Shown in pieces: positions 1 to 10,039 of a stretch of 64,000 nucleotides of DNA (position 1 is its first letter; each line of letters begins with the position of its first letter). The translations under genes were made by a program, and so were the position numbers. The notes beneath the pieces were generated by a model. The model searched no databases and was not told where the DNA came from. It saw nothing but the letters and a program-made list of their open reading frames with translations. This DNA is from Oricola thermophila (lineage in GTDB: Bacteria > Pseudomonadota > Alphaproteobacteria > Rhizobiales > Rhizobiaceae), in NCBI RefSeq assembly GCF_013358405.1, contig NZ_CP054836.1, positions 1,302,001-1,366,000 on the forward strand, read 5' to 3'.

Positions 1-230
1 TTGATGGCGCACCAACGGGCGGCCTCAATGCCTTGTTCCACCTCGAGTTCGCGCCCGAGCAGACCGGTGTGGACCAGCTTTCCGTCTTTCAGGGGCAACT
101 GCCCGGAGGTGTACAGCAGGTTGCCGCTTTTGACCGCGGGAAGATAGTTGGCCGCAGGGGCCGCAGCGTCGGGCAACGCGATTCCGAGCATTTCGAGGCG
201 CTCGGCGGGGGATACTGTTTCGCTGGTCAC
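1..230 (-). CDS. RidA/YjgF/UK114-family protein, N-terminal part (runs off the window)
   Basis: Reading the reverse strand from a GTG at 230 gives an open frame to the window edge (76 codons). The start is preceded by a good ribosome site (AAGGTGG). About residue 34 onward it reads KSGNLLYTSGQLPLKDGKL, the first strand and turn typical of the RidA/YjgF fold, followed by helix-forming residues ending in ARWCAI. Family members deaminate reactive enamine/imine intermediates or act on related small metabolites as trimers. The catalytic arginine lies further on, outside the window, so activity cannot be judged. The gene is divergent from eipB across about 110 bp. Confidence 0.85.
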   Translation of the reverse strand, partial: MTSETVSPAERLEMLGIALPDAAAPAANYLPAVKSGNLLYTSGQLPLKDGKLVHTGLLGRELEVEQGIEAARWCAI

Positions 231-339
231 TTTCCACCTTCATCTGAATCGGTTGTGAATGTCGCGCGCTTTCTTGCAACTTTTATCTCGCATCGGCCAA
301 GAGAAAACATATAGTCTTTTTGAAAAACAGGATTCCTGA

Positions 340-1167
340 ATGACACGTCACTACACAGGTCTGGCCGTTGCCTTTGGTGTTATGGCCGCATCGGTCCCCG
401 GAATTGCGTCAACGGACGCCATTGCACAGGCACTGGCTCCCCACCGCGCCGTCTACGATGTGGCGCTGGCCAATGCGTCTGACCGGTCCGGAATTACGGG
501 TATGCACGGTCGGATCGTCTACGAATTCCAGGGATCTGCTTGTGACGGCTACACGACGGTATTCAGATTCGTGACCCGTATCCGTTCGGCGACTGGCAAT
601 CGATTGTCGGATCAACAGACTTCAACATATGAGGATGGTTCCGGCGATACGTTTCGTTTCGTCACCAAGTCATTCGTTGACGAACGACTTGACCGGGAGC
701 TTTCAGGCAGTGCGATCCGTGACGCCGAAGGAATTGTCGTAACGCTAAAGAAGCCCGAGAAAGCCGAATTTAGTCTTGCTCCAGCGCTATTTCCGAGCGC
801 TCACATGATTGACCTCTTGAATCGGGCGCACGAGGGGGAGAAATTTTACGAGACCGCCATATTCGACGGCACCGAAAACGGTGATCGTATCATGACCACG
901 AGCGTCGTGATCGGTCCGGAGAAAACAGGAGCCGAGGGTGACGGCGCAAATGCCGGACCACTGAAGGACGATTCCTTCCGAAATGTCTCGATATCCTATT
1001 TCGACGAGGGCAATGCGGTCGGGGGGGAGGCCGTGCCTGAATACCAGATATCGTTCAAGCTTTACGACAATGGCGTGACCCGCGATCTCGTAATGGACTA
1101 TGGCGATTTTGTACTTGAGGGTGCATTGAGACAGATCGAGATGTTGCCGAAGGAAAGCTGCGACTAA
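340..1167 (+). CDS. eipB: Cell envelope integrity protein EipB (DUF1849 family)
   Basis: A 275-residue protein with an N-terminal signal peptide (hydrophobic up to about residue 25), so it is predicted to be periplasmic. It matches the EipB/DUF1849 family, a beta-spiral periplasmic protein first characterised in Brucella, where it supports envelope integrity and is stabilised by one disulfide. The two expected cysteines are visible: C68 in QGSACDG and C274 as the penultimate residue (KESCD). The frame starts at ATG after a weak AGGA element. It precedes rpsB on the same strand but is separated by 182 bp with its own signals. Family assignment is from sequence pattern; the function is known from orthologues only. 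Confidence 0.85.
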   Translation: MTRHYTGLAVAFGVMAASVPGIASTDAIAQALAPHRAVYDVALANASDRSGITGMHGRIVYEFQGSACDGYTTVFRFVTRIRSATGNRLSDQQTSTYEDGSGDTFRFVTKSFVDERLDRELSGSAIRDAEGIVVTLKKPEKAEFSLAPALFPSAHMIDLLNRAHEGEKFYETAIFDGTENGDRIMTTSVVIGPEKTGAEGDGANAGPLKDDSFRNVSISYFDEGNAVGGEAVPEYQISFKLYDNGVTRDLVMDYGDFVLEGALRQIEMLPKESCD

Positions 1168-1171
1168 AAAA

Positions 1172-1193
1172 CGTCCCAATAGGAGGACGCTTT
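1172..1193 (+). terminator. Weak hairpin after eipB
   Basis: CGTCC (1172-1176) can pair with GGACG (1185-1189) around an 8-base loop, followed by CTTT. The stem is only 5 bp and the T run is short, so this is at best a weak terminator for eipB. Confidence 0.25.
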
Positions 1194-1206
1194 ATCCGGC
1201 GCGCCC

Positions 1207-1235
1207 TTGCAAAACGTCCACCAATGCGCTATCGC
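1207..1235 (+). promoter_or_regulatory. Candidate rpsB promoter
   Basis: TTGCAA (1207-1212) and TATCGC (1230-1235) are separated by 17 bp, a spacing suited to the housekeeping sigma factor. Transcription from here would give an rpsB leader of about 110 nt, which is GC-rich and could fold. Such a leader is compatible with the S2-dependent autogenous control known for rpsB operons in other bacteria, but no specific S2-binding structure was recognised. Confidence 0.3.
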
Positions 1236-1349
1236 GCGCCGCATTCCACACACGAAGTTCGGATCTGAGCCGGGAGAAATCCGGTCGGGTCCACCGGTGG
1301 CGGGAAACCGCTTTACGCTTCGTGGAGGTTCAACCGGAAAGGAAATATC

Positions 1350-2165
1350 ATGGCACTGCCTGACTACAGCATGCGCCAGCTGCTTGAAGCTGGTGTTCAC
1401 TTCGGCCACCAGACGCACCGCTGGAATCCCAAGATGTCCCGATACATTTTCGGGGCACGCAACAACATCCACATCATCGACTTGTCGCAGACTGTTCCGC
1501 TTCTGCACCAAGCGCTGCAGATCGTTTCCGATACAGTCGCAAACGGCGGCCGCGTTCTTTTCGTCGGTACGAAGCGCCAGGCATCCGAAATAGTGGCCGA
1601 TTCCGCTGGCCGCTGTGCTCAGTACTACGTGAATGCTCGCTGGCTCGGCGGGATGTTGACCAACTGGAAAACGATCTCCAACTCGATTCAGCGCCTGCGC
1701 AAGGTCGACGAAATCCTGTCTTCGGAAGCACAGGGCTTCACGAAGAAGGAAAGGCTGAACCTCGAGCGGGAACGCGAAAAACTCAATCGTGCGCTCGGCG
1801 GCATCAAGGACATGGGTGGCACTCCCGACCTGATGTTCGTTATCGACACCAACAAGGAGGCGATCGCCATTCAGGAAGCCAAGCGCCTTGGTATTCCGGT
1901 CGTGGCTGTTGTCGATTCTAACAGCGATCCTGATCTCGTCGACTATCCGATCCCGGGCAATGATGACGCGGCACGCGCTATATCGCTATACTGCGACCTC
2001 GTCGCGCGGGCAGCGCTTGATGGAATTGCGCGCCAGCAGGGTGCCGCGGGTGTCGATATCGGCGAATCCGTGGAGGCTCCCGTGGAGGAGGTGCTGGCAG
2101 CCGAGGCGCCGGCTGAAACGGCGGATGTTGCCGAAGCGCCGGCAGAGGCCGCCGAGAAGGCCTGA
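1350..2165 (+). CDS. rpsB: 30S ribosomal protein S2
   Basis: A 271-residue protein starting at ATG after AAAGGAAAT. The N-terminus ([20 protein letters not shown]) and the internal motif [12 protein letters not shown] are hallmarks of ribosomal protein S2, which binds the 30S platform together with S1. The last 30 or so residues form an Ala/Glu/Pro-rich acidic tail seen in many alphaproteobacterial S2 proteins. It is followed by tsf, the classic rpsB-tsf pair, with a strong hairpin in the gap. Confidence 0.98.
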   Translation: MALPDYSMRQLLEAGVHFGHQTHRWNPKMSRYIFGARNNIHIIDLSQTVPLLHQALQIVSDTVANGGRVLFVGTKRQASEIVADSAGRCAQYYVNARWLGGMLTNWKTISNSIQRLRKVDEILSSEAQGFTKKERLNLEREREKLNRALGGIKDMGGTPDLMFVIDTNKEAIAIQEAKRLGIPVVAVVDSNSDPDLVDYPIPGNDDAARAISLYCDLVARAALDGIARQQGAAGVDIGESVEAPVEEVLAAEAPAETADVAEAPAEAAEKA

Positions 2166-2176
2166 TTTTTCGATCG

Positions 2177-2198
2177 GCGCCCGGGCCCTCCCGGGCGC
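2177..2198 (+). terminator. Strong GC hairpin between rpsB and tsf (attenuator-like)
   Basis: A perfect 9-bp stem, GCGCCCGGG (2177-2185) with CCCGGGCGC (2190-2198), and a CCCT loop. It starts 11 bp after the rpsB stop. No T run follows, so it should not terminate efficiently by itself. It may be a partial terminator, a processing site or a 3'-end stabiliser that sets the S2:EF-Ts ratio. Confidence 0.6.
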
Positions 2199-2303
2199 GT
2201 CCATCATAAGTTTACATGAATCGGCGCATGGCAGGTGTGATTGCCGCTTGCGTCAATTTTCCGGGCCGCGCGTCCGAACCGCTCGACATTAAGAGGCGAA
2301 CCG

Positions 2304-3218
2304 ATGACCATCACCGCATCTCTCGTAAAACAACTCCGCGACATGACCGGCGCCGGCATGATGGACTGCAAGGCCGCGCTCACCGAAACCGGCGGCAATA
2401 TCGAAGAGGCAGTTGACTGGCTCCGCAAGAAGGGAATCTCAAAGGCAGACAAGAAGTCCGGACGCACGGCGGCAGAGGGTCTTGTGGGTGTCGCGTCCGA
2501 TGAAAATGGCGCAGTTGTCGTCGAGGTGAACTCGGAGACCGACTTCGTTGCCCGCAACGAAGCCTTCCAGGAACTCGTGCGTAATATCGCTAATGCGGCG
2601 GTGGGGACCGACGGCTCGATCGAGGCCGTTTCCGCGGCAAAATACGCAGATAGCGGCAAGTCGATCGACGAGGCCGTCAAGGACGCGATCGCGACCATCG
2701 GCGAGAACATGAACCTGCGCCGCTCGGCCCGCCTCGACGGGACCGTGGCGACCTACGTGCACAACTCGGTGGCCGACGGCCTCGGCAAGCTCGGCGTGCT
2801 GGTCGCCGTCGAGACCGAGGGCGACAAGGATGCCGCGCGCGCCATCGGGCGCCAGATCGCGATGCATGTCGCCGCCACCAACCCGATGGCGCTGGACGTC
2901 GACGATCTCGACCCGGCAGCCGTGGAGCGCGAGCGGTCGATCTTCGCCGAGCAGGCCCGCGCGTCCGGCAAGCCGGACAACATCATCGAGAAGATGGTCG
3001 AGGGCCGCCTGCGCAAGTTCTACGAGGAAGTCTGCCTGCTGAAGCAGTCCTTCGTCATCAATCCGGACCTGACGGTCGAGAAGGCACTGGCCGAGGCCGA
3101 GAAGGAAATCGGCGCTCCCGCCAAGATCACCGGCTTCGTCCGCTTCGCCCTCGGCGAGGGGATCGAGAAGGAAGAAAGCGACTTCGCGGCCGAAGTCGCC
3201 GCCGCCGTCAAGAGCTGA
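2304..3218 (+). CDS. tsf: Translation elongation factor Ts
   Basis: EF-Ts is the nucleotide exchange factor that recycles EF-Tu. The chosen ATG at 2304 follows an AGAGG ribosome site and gives [20 protein letters not shown], the standard N-terminus with the TGAGMMDCK signature (UBA-like domain, residues about 1-55). The second signature, [12 protein letters not shown], falls near residue 75. Length is 304 residues, normal for the family. A longer in-frame reading back to 2241 lacks a ribosome site and is not conserved in pattern. Codons in roughly the first third look less GC-biased than the rest. Confidence 0.97.
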   Translation: MTITASLVKQLRDMTGAGMMDCKAALTETGGNIEEAVDWLRKKGISKADKKSGRTAAEGLVGVASDENGAVVVEVNSETDFVARNEAFQELVRNIANAAVGTDGSIEAVSAAKYADSGKSIDEAVKDAIATIGENMNLRRSARLDGTVATYVHNSVADGLGKLGVLVAVETEGDKDAARAIGRQIAMHVAATNPMALDVDDLDPAAVERERSIFAEQARASGKPDNIIEKMVEGRLRKFYEEVCLLKQSFVINPDLTVEKALAEAEKEIGAPAKITGFVRFALGEGIEKEESDFAAEVAAAVKS

Positions 3219-3263
3219 CCGAAGGCGCAATCCGCAATTCTCTGGATTGTGCCGCACCATGCG

Positions 3264-3289
3264 GGGCACTGCGTGACAACGCGGTGCCC
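3264..3289 (+). terminator. Hairpin between tsf and pyrH
   Basis: GGGCAC-T-GCGT (3264-3274) pairs with ACGC-G-GTGCCC (3279-3289) around a GACA tetraloop: 11 pairs including one G-T. It is followed by TTC rather than a T run. Its place in the 118-bp tsf-pyrH gap suggests partial termination or RNA processing that separates translation-factor expression from the pyrH-frr genes. Confidence 0.5.
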
Positions 3290-3336
3290 TTCATGTATCC
3301 GGAGACACGTTCAACCGTTTCAATCGAAATATTCCG

Positions 3337-4077
3337 ATGTCCTCCTCTCCGCTATTCAAACGCGTACTGCTGAAGGTTTCCGGCGAAGCCCTGATGGGAA
3401 ATCAGGGTTTCGGCATTGATGTCGAGGTCGCCGACCGGATCGCCGGCGACATCAAGGACGCGGTGGACCTGGGTGTCCAGGTGGCAGTCGTGATCGGCGG
3501 CGGCAACATCTTCCGCGGCGTGGCGGTGGCCTCCAAGGGGGGCGACCGCGTGACCGGCGATCACATGGGCATGCTCGCCACCGTGATCAACTCGCTGGCG
3601 CTCCGGACGTCCCTCATAAAGAAGGGTGTCGATGCGGTCGTTCTCTCGGCGATCGCCATGCCGCAGTTGTGCGAAAGCTTCTCGCAGCGCAAGGCGATGT
3701 GGAACATAGAGCAGGGGCGTGTCGTGATATTCGCCGGCGGCACCGGCAATCCCTATTTCACGACGGACTCCGCGGCGGCCTTGCGCGCGGCGGAAATCGG
3801 GGCGGATGCCCTGTTCAAGGGCACGCAGGTCGATGGTATCTATACCGCCGACCCGAAGAAGGAACCCGACGCGGAACGGTTCACATCGATCACCCACGAC
3901 GAAGTCATCGCGCGCGGCCTGTCCGTAATGGATGTTGCGGCCGTGGCCTTGACCCGGGAAAATCACATTCCCATTGTCGTATTCTCGATTCATGAGCGGG
4001 GCGGCTTTTCTGAAATCTTGCGCGGCGGCGGACGGTCCACCCTGGTGACCGATCAGCGCCTGCCGCAGGAAAATTAG
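3337..4077 (+). CDS. pyrH: Uridylate (UMP) kinase
   Basis: A 246-residue hexameric UMP kinase of the amino-acid-kinase fold that makes UDP from UMP and ATP. The ATP-binding N-terminus reads RVLLKVSGEALMG and is followed by the glycine-rich GGGNIFRG. The family's C-terminal region includes VMDVAAVALTRENHIPI. Length is standard. It is 12 bp upstream of frr, so the two are probably co-transcribed, as in many proteobacteria. UDP/UTP supply feeds the UDP-GlcNAc used by the lpx genes downstream. Confidence 0.97.
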   Translation: MSSSPLFKRVLLKVSGEALMGNQGFGIDVEVADRIAGDIKDAVDLGVQVAVVIGGGNIFRGVAVASKGGDRVTGDHMGMLATVINSLALRTSLIKKGVDAVVLSAIAMPQLCESFSQRKAMWNIEQGRVVIFAGGTGNPYFTTDSAAALRAAEIGADALFKGTQVDGIYTADPKKEPDAERFTSITHDEVIARGLSVMDVAAVALTRENHIPIVVFSIHERGGFSEILRGGGRSTLVTDQRLPQEN

Positions 4078-4089
4078 AGGAAACACAGG

Positions 4090-4650
4090 ATGAGCCAGGA
4101 ATTCGATTTCGACGATCTCAAGCGTCGCATGGATGGTGCCGTATCTGCCTTCAAGGGAGATCTCGGCGGATTGCGGACCGGCCGCGCCTCGGCTTCGCTG
4201 CTCGAGCCGATCACCGTCGATGCCTATGGTTCGCAAATGCCGATCAACCAGGTCGCGAACATCACCGTGCCGGAACCGCGCATGCTGGCCGTGTCGGTTT
4301 GGGACAAGTCGATGGTGCAGGCCGTCGAAAAGGCGATCCGGGAATCGTCGCTGGGCCTCAATCCGATGACCGACGGCACGACCGTGCGCGTGCCGCTGCC
4401 GGAGCTGAACGAGGAGCGGCGCCGCGAACTTGTCAAGATCGCTCATCAATATGCCGAGAACGCGCGCATCGCCGTGCGTCACGTCCGGCGCGATGGCATG
4501 GAAACGCTGAAGCGCCTGGAAAAGGACGGCGAGATCAGCCAGGACGAAAGCCGCGACAAGGCCGACGATGTCCAGAAGCAGACCGACCAGACCATTGCCA
4601 CGATCGATTCCCTGCTGGAAGAAAAAGAGAAGGAAATCATGCACGTCTGA
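4090..4650 (+). CDS. frr: Ribosome recycling factor
   Basis: A 186-residue RRF, which works with EF-G to split post-termination ribosomes. The protein has the usual long helical arms ([14 protein letters not shown] near residue 20) and the signature [20 protein letters not shown]. The start codon lies behind AGGAAACACAGG. Length matches the family (about 185). It sits between pyrH (12 bp upstream) and uppS. Confidence 0.97.
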   Translation: MSQEFDFDDLKRRMDGAVSAFKGDLGGLRTGRASASLLEPITVDAYGSQMPINQVANITVPEPRMLAVSVWDKSMVQAVEKAIRESSLGLNPMTDGTTVRVPLPELNEERRRELVKIAHQYAENARIAVRHVRRDGMETLKRLEKDGEISQDESRDKADDVQKQTDQTIATIDSLLEEKEKEIMHV

Positions 4651-4731
4651 CCGCCATCACGCGGCGGCGGCTTGCAATCGGGAGAGAAGGCTATCGCGAT
4701 AGTCGGTGACATAGGCAACCAGGAGACAAGC

Positions 4732-5448
4732 GTGCCGCGCCACGTTGCCATCATCATGGATGGAAACGGGCGCTGGGCGGCGGCACGGGGGAGACCGCGC
4801 AGTTACGGGCACAAGGCCGGCGTCGAGGCCGTACGCCGCACCGTGAAGGCTGCGGCAGATCTCGGTGTCGAGTACCTTACGCTGTTTGCCTTTTCATCGG
4901 AAAACTGGTCGCGACCGCGCGAAGAGGTGCGCGACCTGTTCGGGCTGATGAAGTTCTTCGTCACCCGCGACCTGGCGGAACTGTGCGCGAACGGCGTGCG
5001 GATACGCGTGCTTGGTGACAGGTCCGGCCTCTCGTCCGATATTCTCGGGCTGATCGAGACGGCGGAAACGAAGTCGCGGCAGAACACCGCGCTCCAGCTC
5101 AACATCGCGTTCAACTATGGCGCGCGCAACGAATTGCGGCGCGCCTTCGCCGCTGTCGCCAAGAGGTGCGCGGAGGAGGGGCGGGACCCCTCCCAAATTG
5201 GCGAGGACGAGATCGCTGCCGCACTCGATACCGCGGGCCAGCCCGATCCGGACCTAGTCATTCGCACCAGCGGGGAAATGCGGCTGTCCAACTTCATGCT
5301 CTGGCAGGCCGCCTATGCGGAGTTCGTGTTTCTGCCGTGCATGTGGCCCGATTTCGACAAGGAATGGCTGCAACGGGCCATCTCCGAGTTTTCATCGCGC
5401 ACGCGCCGCTATGGCGGCATCGATGCAGCGAAGGATGTCGCGCTGTGA
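4732..5448 (+). CDS. uppS: Isoprenyl transferase, undecaprenyl-diphosphate synthase
   Basis: A cis-prenyltransferase that condenses isopentenyl-PP units to C55-PP, the lipid carrier for peptidoglycan and other envelope polymers. The diagnostic motif [12 protein letters not shown] (diphosphate site with catalytic Asp) is close to the N-terminus, [11 protein letters not shown] follows, and the C-terminal substrate-binding motif [15 protein letters not shown] is intact. I chose the GTG at 4732 because AGGAG lies 7 bp upstream; this gives 238 residues. An in-frame TTG at 4672 would add 20 residues but has no ribosome site. The stop overlaps the cdsA start by 4 bp (GTGA). Confidence 0.93.
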   Translation: MPRHVAIIMDGNGRWAAARGRPRSYGHKAGVEAVRRTVKAAADLGVEYLTLFAFSSENWSRPREEVRDLFGLMKFFVTRDLAELCANGVRIRVLGDRSGLSSDILGLIETAETKSRQNTALQLNIAFNYGARNELRRAFAAVAKRCAEEGRDPSQIGEDEIAAALDTAGQPDPDLVIRTSGEMRLSNFMLWQAAYAEFVFLPCMWPDFDKEWLQRAISEFSSRTRRYGGIDAAKDVAL

Positions 5449-6266
5449 GCAATCTGCAACTGCGGACAATATCTGCCCTCGTCCTGGGCGTGCTGGTACT
5501 TGGCGCCACCCTTGCCGGCGGCATCCTGTTCGCAGTGATGGCCACCGCGATCGCGATGCTTGTCTGGCACGAATGGATGGATATTGCCTGCCCGAACGAA
5601 GATGACCGCATCCGGCTGTACGGGTTTCTTTTCCTCGGGCTGATCTTTCTGAGCGCGCTGCTGCTTCCCGATGCGGCCATGCCGGCTGCCTGGATCGTCG
5701 CGACCGCCGCATTCGCCGCGCTTTCCCGGATCCTGGCCGGCGGATCCTGGCCCGTCGCGGGATTCCTCTATTCCGGCACCGCGCTCGTTGCGCTGATCAT
5801 GCTGCGCGCGAATGACGGGGCGGCCTACGGGTTGGTCGCCATCCTGTTCCTCTACGCAGTCGTCTGGCTGACGGATATCGGCGCATATTTCGCGGGCCGG
5901 CATTTCGGCGGGCCGAAACTCGCGCCGTCGATTTCACCGAACAAGACGTGGTCCGGTGCCATTGGCGGGCTTTGTTCCGCCGTCGTCGCCGCCATAATAG
6001 TCTCATCGGCAGCCGGGCTGGATTCCCATTTCCTTGCCGGGCTGCTGGCCGCGGTGCTCTCGGTCGCATCGCAGGCAGGCGACCTTTTCGAATCGTGGCT
6101 CAAGCGGCGCGCGGGCGTGAAGGACTCGAGCAAGCTTATCCCCGGTCATGGCGGCATGATGGACAGGGTGGACGGACTCGTCTTTGCCGCGATCATACTC
6201 TGGCTGCTCGCAATCGCCGCCTCGGGTTCGGCCTATCCGTCGGCGGCATTCTTCGGCGCTTCGTGA
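5445..6266 (+). CDS. cdsA: Phosphatidate cytidylyltransferase
   Basis: Makes CDP-diacylglycerol from phosphatidic acid and CTP at the inner membrane, the branch point for phospholipids. The protein (273 residues from GTG at 5445) has about eight hydrophobic segments and ends with the CdsA signature: [20 protein letters not shown] then [10 protein letters not shown]. The GTG overlaps the uppS stop, implying translational coupling. The frame extends back to 5166 inside uppS, but that part is a shadow of uppS codons. Confidence 0.95.
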   Translation: MSNLQLRTISALVLGVLVLGATLAGGILFAVMATAIAMLVWHEWMDIACPNEDDRIRLYGFLFLGLIFLSALLLPDAAMPAAWIVATAAFAALSRILAGGSWPVAGFLYSGTALVALIMLRANDGAAYGLVAILFLYAVVWLTDIGAYFAGRHFGGPKLAPSISPNKTWSGAIGGLCSAVVAAIIVSSAAGLDSHFLAGLLAAVLSVASQAGDLFESWLKRRAGVKDSSKLIPGHGGMMDRVDGLVFAAIILWLLAIAASGSAYPSAAFFGAS

Positions 6267-6337
6267 AACGAAACATGCCTTGCTGATGCCTGAATGGGTG
6301 TCTAAGCGGAGGCGCTCACACAAGGACTTATCGTGTC

Positions 6338-7486
6338 ATGGATTTGGTGACGGGGCTTTTTGCAACGGACGGGTTTCTTCTCGGAACGGTCCTGCCGTTC
6401 CTGTTCGTCCTGCTGATCGTCGTCTTCGTGCACGAACTCGGCCACTACCTTGTCGGACGGTGGTGCGGAATCGGTGCGACCGTGTTCTCGGTCGGATTCG
6501 GGCCGGAGCTCGCCGGGTTCAACGACCGGCGCGGCACGCGATGGCGCCTTTCATGGATACCGCTGGGCGGCTACGTGAAATTCGTCGGCGACATGAACGC
6601 GGCATCGGTACCAAACGCGGAAGACGATTCGTCGCTCAGTCCGCAGGAACGTGAGCAGGCGTTCCAGTTCAAATCCGTCGGGCGACGCGCGGCCACCGTC
6701 TTCGCCGGACCCGCCGCCAACTTCCTGCTGGCAATCGTCATCTTCACCGTGATCTTCTCCGCATTCGGGCGCGGCGTGGCCGATCCGGTGGTTTCCGAGA
6801 TTCGCCCGGACAGCGTCGCGGAGCGCGTCGGCTTCCAGCCGGGCGACAGGTTCATCAGCCTGGACGGCATCCCCGTGGAGGAGTTTTCCGATGTCCAGCG
6901 ATATGTCTCGGTGCGGGCCGGCACAACGATCACGATGGTCATGGAACGCGACGGCGAGCGACTGACCTTCGAGGTAACGCCGGAACGGCTCGAGATCGAG
7001 GACCGGTTCGGCAACAAGATGGAACAGGGAATCATCGGCGTCGTCAACAACAACCAGACGGGAGGCCGCCGGGTCGAGCGCTACGGTATCGGCGAATCGC
7101 TCGTGATGGCTGTCGGCGAAACCTGGTATGTCGTCGAGAGAACCGGCGGCTACATCGCGGGCATATTTTCGGGCCGGGAAAAGCCGGACCAGATCGGGGG
7201 ACCGATCAGGGTTGCCCAGATGTCGGGGCAGGTCGCCACGCTTGGATTCGTGCCGCTGCTCAACCTTGCCGCGATCCTGTCGATTTCCATCGGCCTTCTG
7301 AACCTGTTGCCGATCCCGATTCTCGATGGCGGCCACCTCGTGTTCTACCTGTTCGAGGCGTTGCGCGGAAAACCGGTGTCCGAACGCGCCCAGGAATATG
7401 GCTACCGCATCGGATTCGCCCTGATCCTGGGGCTCATGGTCTTCGCGACATGGAACGACATCACCATGCTTTTCGGCCGGAGCTAG
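6338..7486 (+). CDS. rseP: RIP metalloprotease RseP (site-2 protease)
   Basis: An inner-membrane zinc protease that cleaves transmembrane segments, typically anti-sigma factors and signal-peptide remnants. HELGH (residues 32-36) in the first membrane helix and NLLPIPILDGGH (ending at about 333) supply the zinc ligands. A PDZ domain lies between about residues 140 and 220 (VVSEIRPDSVAERVGFQPGD). Length is 382, in the normal range. It precedes bamA, the conserved uppS-cdsA-rseP-bamA order. No anti-sigma substrate gene is visible in the window. Confidence 0.96.
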   Translation: MDLVTGLFATDGFLLGTVLPFLFVLLIVVFVHELGHYLVGRWCGIGATVFSVGFGPELAGFNDRRGTRWRLSWIPLGGYVKFVGDMNAASVPNAEDDSSLSPQEREQAFQFKSVGRRAATVFAGPAANFLLAIVIFTVIFSAFGRGVADPVVSEIRPDSVAERVGFQPGDRFISLDGIPVEEFSDVQRYVSVRAGTTITMVMERDGERLTFEVTPERLEIEDRFGNKMEQGIIGVVNNNQTGGRRVERYGIGESLVMAVGETWYVVERTGGYIAGIFSGREKPDQIGGPIRVAQMSGQVATLGFVPLLNLAAILSISIGLLNLLPIPILDGGHLVFYLFEALRGKPVSERAQEYGYRIGFALILGLMVFATWNDITMLFGRS

Positions 7487-7582
7487 TTGGGATTTTAGAT
7501 AAATCGTTTACCATGCGGGGAGATGGCACGTGACGATTTTGCCACGTTTCGTTCGATCGTAAACGGATTTTAACCTGAACCC

Positions 7583-7610
7583 TTGCGTGTGGTTTCAAAG
7601 CCTGTAATAC
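7583..7610 (+). promoter_or_regulatory. Candidate bamA promoter
   Basis: The 193-bp rseP-bamA gap is AT-rich compared with its neighbours. TTGCGT (7583-7588) and TAATAC (7605-7610) are 16 bp apart and lie about 70 bp before the bamA start. This would let bamA and the lpx genes be transcribed independently of uppS-rseP. Confidence 0.35.
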
Positions 7611-7679
7611 GATGAATTCAATGATTTACGTTCAAGGATCCCGGTTTGGGGGCGGACTGGGAAATGGGGGAATTACCCG

Positions 7680-10004
7680 ATGAAGCCGGCACCGAAGTTG
7701 TTTAGCGCCGTATCGGCGATGGCATTGGCGCTCACACCGGCCGTGAGCGGCGGTCTTGTGCTCAACCTGCTGACCGCGGAGGCCGCTCACGCAGCGGTTG
7801 CCAACGCGATTTCCGTGCGCGGAAATTCGCGCGTCGCATCGTCCACCATTGCCGACCTGATCGGTTTCCGGGCGGGCAAGAACTATTCGGCTGCCGATAT
7901 CGACGATGTGGTGAAGCAGCTGTTCGCCACCGGGCTCTTTTCCGACGTCAATGTGTCCGTTTCCGGCTCGACCCTTGTCGTTTCGGTCCAGGAGTCGTCG
8001 GTCGTCAACCAGGTGATCTTCCGCGGCAACCGCAAGCTGAAGGACAACCGTCTGCGCTCGGTCGTCAGGCTGCAGCCGCGCAGCGCGTTCGACCAGTCGA
8101 CGCTGGATGCCGACATACAGGCCATTGTCGAATCCTATTCCCGCATCGGCCGCGCCGACGTGATCGTGGACGCGAGCGTTGTCGATCTCGGCGAGGGCCG
8201 GGTCAATGTCGTGTTCGACATCCAGGAAGGCGATCGCACCAAGATCACGCAGATCAATTTCGTCGGCAACAACGCTTTCAGCGATCGCCGGCTTCAGAGC
8301 GTCATCTCGACCAAGAAGTCCAACCCGCTGTCGTGGTTCACGCGCACGGACATCTATGACGAGCAGCGCCTGGCGGCCGACGAGGAGCAGCTGCGCCGGT
8401 TCTACTTCAATCACGGCTATGCCGACTTCCGCATTCTGTCCTCGGGCGCGACCGTCGATCCCGCGACCGGCAACATCATCGTCAATATCGAGGTGGACGA
8501 GGGCGAGCGGTACACCTTCGGCAATGTCGATATCGACAGCACCGTGACCGGTGTCGATACGGAAGATCTGCAACGGACAGTGGCGACACGCTCCGGCGCG
8601 GTCTACAGCGCCGAGGATGTCGAGGATACGCTCATCGAGATGTCCGAGCGGCTTGCGGCAAACGGATTTCCCTTTGCCGAGGTGACGCCGGTCGGCAATC
8701 GCAATTTCGAAACCCGCACGATCGACGTCTCCTATGTCGTCGACCAGGGGCAGCGCGCCTTCATCGAGCGAATCGAGATCGTCGGCAACAGCCGGACGCG
8801 CGACTACGTGATCCGGCGCGAGTTCGATCTTGCCGAGGGCGACGCCTTCAACCAGATCCTGCTTCGCCGCGCGCAGAAGCGTCTGGAGGCACTGGACTTC
8901 TTCGAGCGTGTCGACATTTCCACGCGCCGCGGTTCGGCGCCGGATCGCGTCATCATCGTCGTCAACGCGGTCGACAAGTCCACGGGCGAGTTCGGCATCG
9001 GCGCCGGCTACACCACGGGCGCCGAAAATTCCGGCGTGTCCGTCGAGGGCAACATCACGGAGCGCAACTTCCTCGGCCGCGGCCAAACGCTGCGCCTCGC
9101 GGCAGGAGGCGGGCTCGATTCGCGCACCTACAACATGTCCTTCACGGAACCCTATTTCCTCGGCTACAGGCTGGCCGCGACCTTCTCCGGCTTCCGCCGG
9201 ACGAGGGACTACGACGAATACGATCAGGCGACGACGGGCGGCTCGATCAGCTTCGGCCTGCCGATCACCGAGGAACTCAAGGCCGATATCGGCTACCTGT
9301 TCCAGCAGGACGAATATTCGGACGTGGATCCGACGGCGCCGACTTCGATCCAGGCGGATGAGGCGCTTGGCGCATGGACCAAGTCCGCGGTGACCTACGG
9401 CCTGACCTACAACACCATCGACAATGTCCAGGACCCGCATGAGGGCCTGTATTTCCGCGTGAACCAGGAGATTGCCGGCCTCGGCGGCGATGCGAGCCAC
9501 ATCTCGACGAAATTCGTGGGCAATTACTACCGGACGCTGTCGGAAGAGGCCGACCTGGTCGGTTCGCTGAAGCTCGGCGGCGGCCATATCGAGGGCCTCG
9601 GCCAGTCGGTGCGCACCTATGACCATTTCCGCCTCGGCCCGAAACAGATCCGCGGTTTCGCCTATAACGGCATCGGTCCGACCGAGCAGGGACCGGCCGG
9701 TGTTGGTGAACACCTCGGGGGCAAGACCTATCTCCATGCCTCGGCCGAGGCGCAGTTCCCGCTGCCGGCGCTTCCGCGCGACCTCGGCTTCAAGGGCGCC
9801 ATCTTTGCCGACGCGGCCACGCTGTTCGGCCACGACAGCACGACGGCCCTCAACACGGACATGGAGTGGCGGGCCTCCGCCGGCTTCGGCCTGATCTGGC
9901 AGTCGCCCTTCGCGCCGCTTCGGTTCAACTATGCCATTCCGCTCAAGAAGGAAGATGGCGACGAGGAACAGCGGTTCAACTTCTCTGTTTCAACCGCATT
10001 CTGA
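7680..10004 (+). CDS. bamA: Outer membrane protein assembly factor BamA
   Basis: The Omp85 insertase that folds beta-barrel proteins into the outer membrane. The 774-residue protein has a signal peptide ending near AEAAHA (about residue 38), five POTRA repeats over about residues 40-430 (for example [43 protein letters not shown]) and a C-terminal 16-strand barrel. The conserved loop-6 motif is present as [12 protein letters not shown], and the last strand ends in phenylalanine (NFSVSTAF), the usual BAM recognition signal. lpxD follows after 35 bp. Confidence 0.97.
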   Translation: MKPAPKLFSAVSAMALALTPAVSGGLVLNLLTAEAAHAAVANAISVRGNSRVASSTIADLIGFRAGKNYSAADIDDVVKQLFATGLFSDVNVSVSGSTLVVSVQESSVVNQVIFRGNRKLKDNRLRSVVRLQPRSAFDQSTLDADIQAIVESYSRIGRADVIVDASVVDLGEGRVNVVFDIQEGDRTKITQINFVGNNAFSDRRLQSVISTKKSNPLSWFTRTDIYDEQRLAADEEQLRRFYFNHGYADFRILSSGATVDPATGNIIVNIEVDEGERYTFGNVDIDSTVTGVDTEDLQRTVATRSGAVYSAEDVEDTLIEMSERLAANGFPFAEVTPVGNRNFETRTIDVSYVVDQGQRAFIERIEIVGNSRTRDYVIRREFDLAEGDAFNQILLRRAQKRLEALDFFERVDISTRRGSAPDRVIIVVNAVDKSTGEFGIGAGYTTGAENSGVSVEGNITERNFLGRGQTLRLAAGGGLDSRTYNMSFTEPYFLGYRLAATFSGFRRTRDYDEYDQATTGGSISFGLPITEELKADIGYLFQQDEYSDVDPTAPTSIQADEALGAWTKSAVTYGLTYNTIDNVQDPHEGLYFRVNQEIAGLGGDASHISTKFVGNYYRTLSEEADLVGSLKLGGGHIEGLGQSVRTYDHFRLGPKQIRGFAYNGIGPTEQGPAGVGEHLGGKTYLHASAEAQFPLPALPRDLGFKGAIFADAATLFGHDSTTALNTDMEWRASAGFGLIWQSPFAPLRFNYAIPLKKEDGDEEQRFNFSVSTAF

Positions 10005-10039
10005 TCCGCAGGCCCGGCGCAAGCCGGGCCGTTACCGTC

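Noticed and set aside
1168..1349. A defined S2-binding regulatory RNA in the rpsB leader
   Set aside because: The leader can form several GC-rich pairs, but I could not identify a specific conserved structure, so no RNA feature is called.
5166..5444. N-terminal extension of cdsA
   Set aside because: These codons lie within uppS in another frame and contain no membrane segment; the GTG at 5445 fits the family.
7632..9833. A 733-codon open frame on the - strand across bamA
   Set aside because: It is the antisense shadow of bamA, produced by high GC at third codon positions. It has no ribosome site, no recognisable motif and low-complexity Arg/Asp/Ala-rich content.
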